Shown piece after piece: positions 52,817-60,913 of a stretch of DNA of 64,000 bases. A program made the translations under genes and the position numbers. The stretch covers positions 1-64,000 of the forward strand of contig JBMDXQ010000025.1 in assembly GCA_048594975.1 (NCBI GenBank). The letters are read 5' to 3'. The notes below the pieces were generated by a model. The model saw only the letters and a list, made by a program, of their open reading frames with translations, had not been told where the DNA came from and ran no database searches. The first letter of the stretch is position 1. The number at the start of each line of letters is the position of its first letter. Source of the DNA: JBMDXB01 sp048594975. GTDB taxonomy: Bacteria; Acidobacteriota; Vicinamibacteria; Vicinamibacterales; 2-12-FULL-66-21.

Positions 52817-52985
52817 CCCACGGGACGCCCGATGAGATGAGCTGTCGCATGACGCGCATGATACTGCGCGTCCGGGCACGTCCCGGTCTACTATGAGCGG
52901 CGGCCGCGAGGTTCCGGATCGGGGCGTGTCCGAACCAGTGTCGCACTGGCACGGCAGACTGCACGGATAGCGAGGAGGCGAACCA

Positions 52986-54326
52986 ATGCGTACGACCAGG
53001 ATGGGTGTGGCGGTCGCTGCCGCGCTCGCGCTGGCGCTGAATACGAGGTCGCGGGCCCAGGAGCGCGATCTCGGCCTCGAGGTGCTCGGCCCGAACGACG
53101 GCTGGGCCGCCTTCGGCGACGGTACGACCGGAGGGACGGGCGCCGCGGCGAACCAGGTGTACGTCGTCCGCAACCGCGCCGAGTTGATCGCCGCGCTCAA
53201 CGACGGCAACTTCTCGTCGACGGCGCCCGGCAACCCGTCGCACCAGCCGAAGATCATCTACGTCGAGGGCACCATCGACGCGAACGTGGACGATGCCAAC
53301 AACCCGCTCACGTGCCAGGACTACCATCGCGACGGGTACTCGCTTGAGGCGTTCCTCGCCGCCTACGACCCGGCCGTGTGGGGGACGACGGTGCCTCCCT
53401 CCGGTCCGCTCGAAGACGCGCGCATCGCCTCACGCACCGAGCAGATGCGGCGCGTACGCATCCGTGTCGGGTCGAACACCACGATCGTCGGCGTCGGCAC
53501 GGACGCGACCATCGCCGGCGCCTGGTTCGACATCCGCACGACGTCGGGCATCCGGCCGCGGAACATCATCATCCGCAACATCACCTTCCGTGACACCTAC
53601 GACTGCTTCCCCGCCTGGGTGCCGGGCGACGGCTGGAACGCGGAGTACGACAGCATCTCGATCCGCAACGCCAGCAACGTCTGGATCGATCACAACACCT
53701 TCGAGAACGTCGAGACAGCGGCGCTCGACGAGCACTTCGGCGAGCCGTACGAGGTCCACGACGGGCAGGTCGACATCACCAACGACGCCGATCTCCTCAC
53801 GCTGTCCTGGAACCGCTTCCGCGAGAACAACAAGGGGGGGAGCCTGATTGGCGCCTCGGACGGTGCCACCGGCGACCGCGGCCGGCTGCGGGTGACGTTC
53901 CACCACAACTACTACGAGAATATCGGGCAGCGTTCGCCGCGCGTCCGCTACGGCCAGGTCCACATCTACAACAACTACTACCGCATCGCCAGCCCGGTGT
54001 ACTCCTACACGTGGGGGGTCGGTGTCGAGTCGGCCATCGTCGCCGAGAACAACTTCTTCGCGGTCGAGACCGGTGTCGCGCCCAGCCGGTTCATCCGCGC
54101 GTTCAGGTCGCCCACCCGACCCGACGGCACGATCCGGGTCTCTGGAACGTACGTGAACGGCATTCTCCCCGACAACCGCGTGGACGTGCTCGCCGCCTAC
54201 AACGCGGCGAACGAGCCCGATCTCTCGAACGCCGTGGGCTGGGCCCCGGTGCTGTTCGACGAGGTGAACGGCACGCCGATGGTGGCCGTGGTCGTTCCGA
54301 AGAAGGCGGGACCCATGAAGTGGTAG
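52986..54326 (+). CDS. secreted pectate lyase (polysaccharide lyase family 1)
   Basis: A 446-residue secreted lyase. A signal peptide of about 24 residues is followed by a parallel beta-helix with PL1 hallmarks: IIYVEGTIDANV, GSNTTIVGVGTDATI, NVWIDHNTFENVE with a calcium-site region, and HHNYYENIGQRSPRVRYGQV containing the RxPxxR-like catalytic Arg motif followed by HIYNNYY. PL1 enzymes cleave polygalacturonate by calcium-dependent beta-elimination. The ATG at 52986 has a strong GGAGG upstream. The gene stands alone; no pectin transporter or uronate pathway gene is adjacent. Confidence 0.92.
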   Translation: MRTTRMGVAVAAALALALNTRSRAQERDLGLEVLGPNDGWAAFGDGTTGGTGAAANQVYVVRNRAELIAALNDGNFSSTAPGNPSHQPKIIYVEGTIDANVDDANNPLTCQDYHRDGYSLEAFLAAYDPAVWGTTVPPSGPLEDARIASRTEQMRRVRIRVGSNTTIVGVGTDATIAGAWFDIRTTSGIRPRNIIIRNITFRDTYDCFPAWVPGDGWNAEYDSISIRNASNVWIDHNTFENVETAALDEHFGEPYEVHDGQVDITNDADLLTLSWNRFRENNKGGSLIGASDGATGDRGRLRVTFHHNYYENIGQRSPRVRYGQVHIYNNYYRIASPVYSYTWGVGVESAIVAENNFFAVETGVAPSRFIRAFRSPTRPDGTIRVSGTYVNGILPDNRVDVLAAYNAANEPDLSNAVGWAPVLFDEVNGTPMVAVVVPKKAGPMKW

Positions 54327-54353
54327 GGGGGAGCCACCGGCTCTCGGGACGGC

Positions 54354-54680
54354 ACGTCAGGGTCGAGCACTGGCAGAACGCGATGCAGCAGGGCGCAGCG
54401 GCCGCGCGGAACATCTCGGTCGCGAGCAGCCGTACGATCCCCTTCACTGGTTCTTCCGACCAGTACGACTGCAAACCTGCAGTTCGCCGGCATGCGCCGC
54501 GGTTCCGATCGCCTGGTCGTGCGCGGCAGCCTCGAGCGGCGCGGCTTCCTCGGGTCCTATGAGCGAGGGCCGCGTGTACGCGATCGTCGCGCTCGACCGC
54601 GGGAAAGAGCTCAGGCACGCAATGCCGCTCCTCAGGTCACGTCAGCCCGTGGATGAACGGCGGCTGCAGGACGAAGACGA
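54354..54680 (+). pseudogene. C-terminal domain of a ferredoxin-type FAD reductase, frameshifted
   Basis: Three frames in succession spell the Reductase_C domain that ends class-A ferredoxin/rubredoxin reductases. First comes RVEHWQNAMQQGAAAARN and SDQYDC. After an apparent one-base insertion near 54475 the next frame reads LQFAGMRRGSDRLVVRGSLE. After a second shift near 54558 the third reads EGRVYAIVALDRGKELRHAM and LLRSRQPVD. The FAD- and NAD-binding domains are missing: similarity begins just after the pectate lyase stop codon. So a truncation lies at this boundary plus two frameshifts. Confidence 0.65.
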
Positions 54681-55243
54681 CGACGTGCGCACTCTCCTCC
54701 CGGCGCGCGGGCGAACCCGCCCGAACAACGCCGTCGGCATCACGCTCCGCTGTTGCCTCCGCGCGTGTCGTTGGTCGCGGAACCTCCTGCCATCGCTTCG
54801 GCCCGGCGCCTCCGAACGTGAGCGGCGGCGCGCCCGTTGCCCGAAGGCCGGGATCTGCGGCGGAGCCGCTTCAACTCCTGCGCCAGTGCCCGCTGTATGC
54901 GGTCGATGATTGCTTCTTCCAGGTTCTTGAGCGCCATGGCCACTGCCATCCTGCATGGCAACGTGACGCCCGCGGAGGGCGCCGGTCGCGGGTGTGCCGA
55001 CGATGAGAACGCATCGTCGAACGTCAGCAGCCAGGATGGTCAATCGGCCGCGGCCTGAGAGGCCTCGCGAGCGCCGGGCGCGGCACCGGCACTGCACCGC
55101 GCTCGTACGAATCGGACGACGAGCGATCATCCCGGGTTCCCACCCGGGAGCCATATGCGCGAGCCGAAAGACCAGCTCGAGCGTTTTGGGGGCCGACGCC
55201 GGGACCAACGTGACCGCGGATGCGGTCAAGCGGCGCACGAGCG
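54681..55243. other. intergenic region, no clear gene
   Basis: About 560 bases. One minus-strand frame (54740-54961) starts MAVAMALKNLEEAIIDRIQR, which looks helical and protein-like for about 30 residues and then degenerates. It may be another remnant. Nothing else is recognised. Confidence 0.4.
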
Positions 55244-55798
55244 TCAGCCGCGGAGGCACTCGAACACGAGCCGATAGAACTCGGGGTGCGATTGCCAGGT
55301 CTGGCCTGTCACCATGCGGCCGTCGCGCACGGCCTGATCGCCGGCCACGTACGATCCGCCGGCGGCTTCGACGTCCCAGCGGCAGTTCGCGTACGCTGTC
55401 ACGCGCCTGCCCTTCACCAGCCCCGCCGCCGCAAGTATCTGCACGCCGTGGCAGATGGCGAAGATCCACTTCTGCTGCCGGTCGAACGCCCGCACGATGT
55501 CCAGGACGCGCGCGTCGTGGCGCAGGTACTCGGGCGCGCGCCCGCCCAGGACCAGGATGGCCTGGTGGTCGTCGGCGCGAACCGCATCGAGCGCCACGTC
55601 CGCCTCGGCGCCGTAACCGGGGCGCTCGACATATGTGTCCCAGCCCTCCTGGAAATCGTGGATCACGAGGTGCAGCCGGCGCCGGCTGGGCGCGGCGACG
55701 ACGGGCCTGAACCCGGCTTCGAGCAGGCGGTGACGGGCGTAGAGGCACTCGTAGCTTTCGCCCGCGTCGCCCGTGATGATGAGGATTGACTTGGTCAC
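55244..55798 (-). CDS. DJ-1/PfpI-family protein
   Basis: A 184-residue single-domain protein: MTKSILIITGDAGESYECLY with the conserved Glu, HQAILVLGGRAPEYL, and the nucleophile elbow IFAICHGVQIL with the family Cys followed by His. Members act as glyoxalases/deglycases or peptidases, or in stress tolerance. The exact activity cannot be read from this sequence. The start is GTG at 55798 (the open frame extends to 56269 but the extra part is non-coding). No good ribosome-binding site is seen. Confidence 0.85.
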   Translation of the reverse strand: MTKSILIITGDAGESYECLYARHRLLEAGFRPVVAAPSRRRLHLVIHDFQEGWDTYVERPGYGAEADVALDAVRADDHQAILVLGGRAPEYLRHDARVLDIVRAFDRQQKWIFAICHGVQILAAAGLVKGRRVTAYANCRWDVEAAGGSYVAGDQAVRDGRMVTGQTWQSHPEFYRLVFECLRG

Positions 55799-56030
55799 GC
55801 GGTGATTCTCAACGAGCCGGCCGATTCCCGCAACAGGCGCGTCGTCCCTCCGAACGGCTCGGTGCCGCACGCGGTGGACCGCAGCGCGCGTCCACCCCGT
55901 CCTCGAACCCCCACCGGTTGGGATCCCCTGGTGCCGGAAACGGCGGCGATTTTCGTGGTGAGCGACGGCGTCTCCGTTTTCGGCATTAGCCCGATGACGG
56001 GGCCATTCCGGTCCCGGGGAGGACAATGCC

Positions 56031-56615
56031 GTGAGAACCGTCAGAACGCTCGTTCGCACCCGTGCCAGCCTGCGTGTCGCCGCGCCCGCGCTCGCGCTCC
56101 TCGCCGCCGCTGCTACCGCGGCGCCCGTTACGGCCCAGGACCAACCGACGAACACCATCGTCTTCACGGTGGACGTCGCCGAGGACTTCACGCTGTTCAA
56201 TCCGACATTCGTGAGGCCGACCGACACCCAGCCGGAGCGCGGCTCCTTTTTCGTGACCGAGGGGAACATCTACCCCGGCGGGACCATTCAGGGAGACGGC
56301 GCGACCTTCGATCCGAACAGCACCGGCAACCTCGGCCGCTGGTTCTGCCGCGGCACGCACCTCGTGTCGGGCGCCGAGTTCCCGTTCAGCGCCCGCGCCG
56401 TGCACACCGCGCAGCTCTACCTGTTCCCCGACGAGAGCAAATCGATTGCGACCGAGGGCGTCGAGGGAAACATACCGGTGCTTCGCGCCATCTCGGGCGG
56501 CACGGGGCCGTTCAGGGGATACGTCGGCGAGCAGCGCCAGGAGATGCTCGGCTTCAACGCGACAGGTGGCGTGAATCTCCGCGTCACGTTCACGCTCAAG
56601 AAGGCAAGCAACTAA
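56031..56615 (+). CDS. secreted allene-oxide-cyclase-like barrel protein
   Basis: A 194-residue protein with a signal peptide of about 35 residues (VAAPALALLAAAATAAPVTAQ) and an AOC/dirigent-type eight-stranded barrel: FFVTEGNIYPGGTIQGDG, NLGRWFCRGTHLV, and AISGGTGPFRGYVGEQRQEM followed by a final VNLRVTFTL strand. Bacterial proteins of this fold are mostly uncharacterised; plant relatives guide cyclisation or radical coupling. The GTG start at 56031 has GGGGAGGA about eight bases upstream. It precedes the haloperoxidase gene by 123 bases on the same strand, so the two could be co-transcribed. Confidence 0.75.
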   Translation: MRTVRTLVRTRASLRVAAPALALLAAAATAAPVTAQDQPTNTIVFTVDVAEDFTLFNPTFVRPTDTQPERGSFFVTEGNIYPGGTIQGDGATFDPNSTGNLGRWFCRGTHLVSGAEFPFSARAVHTAQLYLFPDESKSIATEGVEGNIPVLRAISGGTGPFRGYVGEQRQEMLGFNATGGVNLRVTFTLKKASN

Positions 56616-56738
56616 CCGATCGACGGTCGGTTTCCGTCAATTCGATGCTATATACCACCCACGAAACGCACGACAGCTCCTGCACCGCCGGACCAAGGCC
56701 GTGTGTTTCGTGGACTCCCTGATGCGAAGGGGGACGCC

Positions 56739-58142
56739 ATGAATCGAGTTCTGAGGAAGACCCTGCTCGCCCTGGTGTGCGTGTTGCTCGCGTGGCCCGC
56801 CCGCCACGCGCAGGCCGACCCTGAGGGCGCAAACGTCGTCATCCGCTGGAACCAGGCGGTGCTGCAGGCGATCCGCGACACGCGTATGCCGCCGCCCCAG
56901 GTCGCCCGGGCGCTCGCGATTATCCACACGTCGATGTACGACGCGTGGGCCGCGTACGACCACCGCGCAGTCGACACGAGGCTCGGCGGCGAGCTTCGAC
57001 GGCCTGCTCTCGAACGCACGGACTCGAACAAAGCCGCTGCCATCAGCCATGCGGCATACCGAGCCGCGGTCGATCTCTTTCCGTCTCGTGACGACGCGCT
57101 CTTCAAGCCGCTGATGCAGGAGCTCGGGTACATTCTCGATCCCGGCAACGTGGATCCGGCAACCGCCGCAGGCGTGGGGAACCTCGCCGCGGCCGCCGTC
57201 ATTGCTTTCCGGCATCACGACGGCGCCAACCAGCTCGGTGACCTCACGCCGAGCGGCATTCCGTATGCGGACTACACCGGATACGCGCCGGCGAACGACG
57301 CCTTCACGCTCACCGATCCCAGCCGCTGGCAGCCGCTGCTTCAGCCAGACGGGCAGCCGCAGCGATTCCTGGTGCCGCACTGGAACCGGGTCGTGCCGTT
57401 CGCCTTGACTTCACCGTCGCAGTTCCGTCCGAGACCGCCGGCGCTGCACGACAGCGACGAGTACCACGAACAGGCAGCAGAGCTCGTCGCCACGGGCGCG
57501 GCCCTGAACGATCGGAAGAAGGCAATCGCGGTCTACTGGGCCGACGGGCCGGCCACCGAGACGCCGCCGGGCCACTGGATGCTGATCGCACAGGCGGTGT
57601 CGGCCCGCGACGGGCACTCGCTCGACGACGACGTGAAGCTGTTCTTCACGCTGGGCAACGCCCAGCTCGACGCCAGCATTGCAGCCTGGGACTGCAAGGT
57701 CGTGTACGACTCGATCAGGCCGGTGAGCGCGATTCGCTACCTGTTTGCCGGCCACGAGGTTCCGGCATGGGGCGGTCGGGTCATCGACGGGTCGGCCTGG
57801 CAGTCGTACATCGCGACGCCCCCGTTCGCGGAACACGTCTCCGGCCACAGCACCTTCAGCGCGGCAGCGGCCGAGGTTCTCCGCCGGTTCACCAGCCACG
57901 ACACGATGGAGATGAGCGTCACGATTCCCGCCGGATCGTCGCCGGTGGAGCCGGGCGTGGCGCCGGCCACCGCCGTCACCCTGACGTGGCGGACGTTTTC
58001 CGAGGCCGCCGACGAGGCCGGTGTCTCTCGCCGCTTCGCGGGCATCCACTTCCGCAACGGCGATCTGGATGGGCGGGCGATCGGCCGGCGAGTCGGCCGG
58101 CAGGCGTGGCAGGTGGCCGAGAGCTATTTCCGAGGCAAATAG
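56739..58142 (+). CDS. secreted vanadium-dependent haloperoxidase (PAP2 superfamily)
   Basis: A 467-residue exported enzyme. After a signal peptide, the vanadate-binding residues of the family are complete: Lys320 and Arg327 in CKVVYDSIRPVSA, the SGH motif EHVSGHSTFSAAA with His370, and FAGIHFRNGDLDG with His437, the residue that binds vanadate directly in characterised enzymes. Such enzymes oxidise halides with hydrogen peroxide and halogenate organic substrates; some relatives are phosphatases. The ATG at 56739 is chosen because AAGGGGG precedes it and the signal peptide begins there. The AOC-like protein is encoded just upstream. Confidence 0.88.
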   Translation: MNRVLRKTLLALVCVLLAWPARHAQADPEGANVVIRWNQAVLQAIRDTRMPPPQVARALAIIHTSMYDAWAAYDHRAVDTRLGGELRRPALERTDSNKAAAISHAAYRAAVDLFPSRDDALFKPLMQELGYILDPGNVDPATAAGVGNLAAAAVIAFRHHDGANQLGDLTPSGIPYADYTGYAPANDAFTLTDPSRWQPLLQPDGQPQRFLVPHWNRVVPFALTSPSQFRPRPPALHDSDEYHEQAAELVATGAALNDRKKAIAVYWADGPATETPPGHWMLIAQAVSARDGHSLDDDVKLFFTLGNAQLDASIAAWDCKVVYDSIRPVSAIRYLFAGHEVPAWGGRVIDGSAWQSYIATPPFAEHVSGHSTFSAAAAEVLRRFTSHDTMEMSVTIPAGSSPVEPGVAPATAVTLTWRTFSEAADEAGVSRRFAGIHFRNGDLDGRAIGRRVGRQAWQVAESYFRGK

Positions 58143-58245
58143 GTGCCCGCGGAAGATCCGCGACAGGCGTGAGGACGACTGCCCGGACGAGCCCGAAGTT
58201 GCGTCCTCACGATGTCCCGGATGTCCCTGGTCCGGCATTCGACGC

Positions 58246-59061
58246 TCAACGAACTCCAAGCAGGAACTGGGTAACGGCTTCCACGTACATGTCCGGAGCC
58301 GTCGTCATCCCCTCGTGGGCCTGGCCCCGCAGCTCCTGGATGCGCACGTCTGGGAGCACCGCGGCAAGGGCGTCGGTAACGTAGAGGTGGCGCGGGCTCT
58401 CGGAACCGACCTGGAGCAGGACGGGGATGTCGAGCCCACGGAAACGCTCCGGATCGAAGCGGTAGCGGCTCAGCGCGGCGAGATCGCCGCTCGAGGCGTT
58501 CGCGTCGGCGATGATGGGCGGCCACAGGTCGGTGGCGCGCAGCGTCTCGAGATCGGCAGCCGGAACGAACAGCGCGTCGCGGAAGAAGGTCATCGCGAAG
58601 GCGTCCCAGTCCTGCATGGAGGCCGACTGGTCGAGACGCGCACGCACGTGGGCCGCGACGACGCCAGGCCGGCCCGGTTCGTACAGCACCAGCTTTCGAA
58701 CCCGCTCGGGCAACTGCAGCGCAGCGGCAAGCGCGCAAAGTCCGCCGTAGGAGTGCCCGAGCAGGAACACCGGCTCGCCCGTGGCTCGAATCACCGCCAG
58801 GACGTCGGCGGCCTCATCTTCGAGCCGATGGCCGACCGTCGCGGCAGTTTCGCCGCGGCCCCGGCGGGCGATCGCGTACAAGGTGAACCGTTCCTTCAGC
58901 CGCGGCTTCACGAATTCCCAGTTGCTGTGGTGATCACTGAACGCGCCGTGCACGAGCACGAGCGGCAGGCCGCTGCCCGACTTCTCGTAGGAGACGATCG
59001 TCCCACCGGCAGACTCCACGCGCGTCATCGGCGAGTTACCCGAAACGGCTGCTGTTGTCAT
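58246..59061 (-). CDS. alpha/beta-fold hydrolase
   Basis: A 271-residue soluble hydrolase: LPLVLVHGAFSDHHSNW with the oxyanion-hole loop, LLGHSYGGLCAL with the nucleophile Ser in GHSYG, DIPVLLQVGSES, and the catalytic His in RGQAHEGM. There is no signal peptide. The substrate is unknown. The ATG at 59061 is preferred to 59169 because GGGAGG lies eight bases upstream. It is divergent from the secreted TPR gene, with a shared 106-bp control region. Confidence 0.85.
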   Translation of the reverse strand: MTTAAVSGNSPMTRVESAGGTIVSYEKSGSGLPLVLVHGAFSDHHSNWEFVKPRLKERFTLYAIARRGRGETAATVGHRLEDEAADVLAVIRATGEPVFLLGHSYGGLCALAAALQLPERVRKLVLYEPGRPGVVAAHVRARLDQSASMQDWDAFAMTFFRDALFVPAADLETLRATDLWPPIIADANASSGDLAALSRYRFDPERFRGLDIPVLLQVGSESPRHLYVTDALAAVLPDVRIQELRGQAHEGMTTAPDMYVEAVTQFLLGVR

Positions 59062-59167
59062 CGGAACACCTCCCTCCCCTGAATGCCGGATCGGCCGGGT
59101 GCTTCCCTCAGGAATGAGGGAATCGGTCAGCGTTTCCGGCATAGGCGGGTGAAGGAGGAAAGGAGTC

Positions 59168-60880
59168 ATGCCTCACGGGTCTGCCCTCATCGGCGCGTTG
59201 TGCCTGGCGGCGCTTGCGGCGGTCGCGCCGGAATGCCAGGTGCGCGAAGCGGGACAGCGGACGCACGACGCACAGGGCCACGCCCGGCACCACGAGCCCG
59301 GACCGACAGGGCTTCTGCCGGGCCTGGGCGAGTGGCGCTTCCGGATCACCACGGCCTCCGAGGATGCGCAGCGCTACTTCGACCAGGGCCTGCGTCTGAC
59401 GTATGCCTTCAGCCACGATGATGCGGTGCGGTCCTTCGAACGGGCGGCGCAACTCGACGCAGAGTGCGCGATGTGCCACTGGGGAATCGCCTACGCGCTC
59501 GGCCCGAACATCAACCTGCCGATGGACGCCGGAATCGAGCCGCGCGCGCTCGCGGCGATTCATGCGGCCGAGCGGCTGAAAGCGGCCGCGACGCCGCTCG
59601 AGCGCGCGCTCATCGACGCGATGGCGCTCCGCTACGGGGAGCCGGCCGGTGCGGCGCGTTCCGAGCGGGACGGGGCGTACGCCGCGGCCATGCGCGGCGT
59701 CGCCGGCCGGTTCCCGGACGATGTCGACGTGCTGACGCTGTTCGCCGATGCGATGCTGAACCTGCGCCCGTGGAACCAGTGGACGCGCGACGGCCGCCCC
59801 CAGCCCGGCACCGAGGAGCTCATCGACGCGCTCGAGCGCGCCCTCACGCGTCAACCGAACCACGCCGGCGCGTGCCACTTCTACATTCACGCCGTGGAGG
59901 CGTCCGACACGCCGGAACGCGCCCTTCCATGCGCGGAACGGCTGCCGCGGTTGATGCCCGGCGCCGGCCACGTCGTCCACATGCCGGCACACGTGTACCT
60001 CCGGGTCGGCCGCTACGAAGATGCGGCGCGGGCGAACATCGCCGCCGTCGAGGCGGACAACCGCTATCTCGCCGGCCGCGACGTCAACGGCGGCTTCTAC
60101 TCGTTGTTCTACGCCCCGCACAACCTGCACTTCCTGTGGTCCACGTACCTTTTGTCGGGTCAGCGCGCCAAGGCGCTGGACGCCTCGCGGGCGCTGGTGC
60201 AGCGCGTGGCCATCAAGGACGCCCGCGACAACGCCGCGCTCCAGGGCTTCCTGCCGGCCGTGGTCCTGACCCACGCCCGTTTTCGCAACTGGGATGCGGT
60301 GCTGGCCGAGCCTGCGCCGTCGGCCGATCTTCAATACGTCCGCGGTATGTGGCACTACGCGCGCGGCCTGGCGTTCGCCGGACGCGCCGAGGTCCGCGCA
60401 GCCAACCAGGAGCTCGAGGCGCTGCGCGGGATCGCCTCACGGGTCGGCGACGACGTGATCATCATCCTGAACCCCGCTCCGGCGCTGCTCCGGCTCGCCG
60501 CGGAGGCGCTGGCCGGCCACATCGCCGCATCGCAGCGGCAGTCCGACGAAGCCGTGGCACGCTTTCGCGCGGCCGTGGATCTGGAAGACGCGCTCACGTA
60601 CGACGAGCCGCCGCCGTGGTACCACTCGACGCGCAACATGCTCGGGGAGGCGCTGCTGGCCGCCGGCCGTGCGGGACAGGCCGAAGCGGCATTCCGCGAG
60701 GATCTGCGAATCGTCCGCGAGAACGGCTGGTCGTTGTCCGGCCTGGTGCGATCGCTACGGGCGCAGGGGAAAGCGCAAGAGGCGTCGGTGGTGGCGCGCC
60801 GCTTGACCGAGGCATGGCGATACGCCGATTCGCCCGCGCACGCGGACGATACGCAGGCTGCGGCGGGGACTTCGCGATAG
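59168..60880 (+). CDS. secreted TPR protein with CxxCH motif
   Basis: A 570-residue protein with an N-terminal signal (ALIGALCLAALAAVAPEC; the Cys at about position 23 could be lipidated). TPR-like helices fill the rest: YFDQGLRLTYAFSHDDAVRS, then ECAMCHWGIAYALGPNINLP, GHVVHMPAHVYLRVGRYEDA, and C-terminal EAALRS-type repeats. CAMCHWG contains a CxxCH, which in relatives is usually CxxCYWG. A bound heme c is possible but a structural Cys pair is equally likely. The start is ATG at 59168. No enzymatic domain is seen; a protein-binding role at the envelope is probable. Confidence 0.8.
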   Translation: MPHGSALIGALCLAALAAVAPECQVREAGQRTHDAQGHARHHEPGPTGLLPGLGEWRFRITTASEDAQRYFDQGLRLTYAFSHDDAVRSFERAAQLDAECAMCHWGIAYALGPNINLPMDAGIEPRALAAIHAAERLKAAATPLERALIDAMALRYGEPAGAARSERDGAYAAAMRGVAGRFPDDVDVLTLFADAMLNLRPWNQWTRDGRPQPGTEELIDALERALTRQPNHAGACHFYIHAVEASDTPERALPCAERLPRLMPGAGHVVHMPAHVYLRVGRYEDAARANIAAVEADNRYLAGRDVNGGFYSLFYAPHNLHFLWSTYLLSGQRAKALDASRALVQRVAIKDARDNAALQGFLPAVVLTHARFRNWDAVLAEPAPSADLQYVRGMWHYARGLAFAGRAEVRAANQELEALRGIASRVGDDVIIILNPAPALLRLAAEALAGHIAASQRQSDEAVARFRAAVDLEDALTYDEPPPWYHSTRNMLGEALLAAGRAGQAEAAFREDLRIVRENGWSLSGLVRSLRAQGKAQEASVVARRLTEAWRYADSPAHADDTQAAAGTSR

Positions 60881-60913
60881 GTTGCGGGTGCGACGTCCGG
60901 AAGAGGACGCGCG

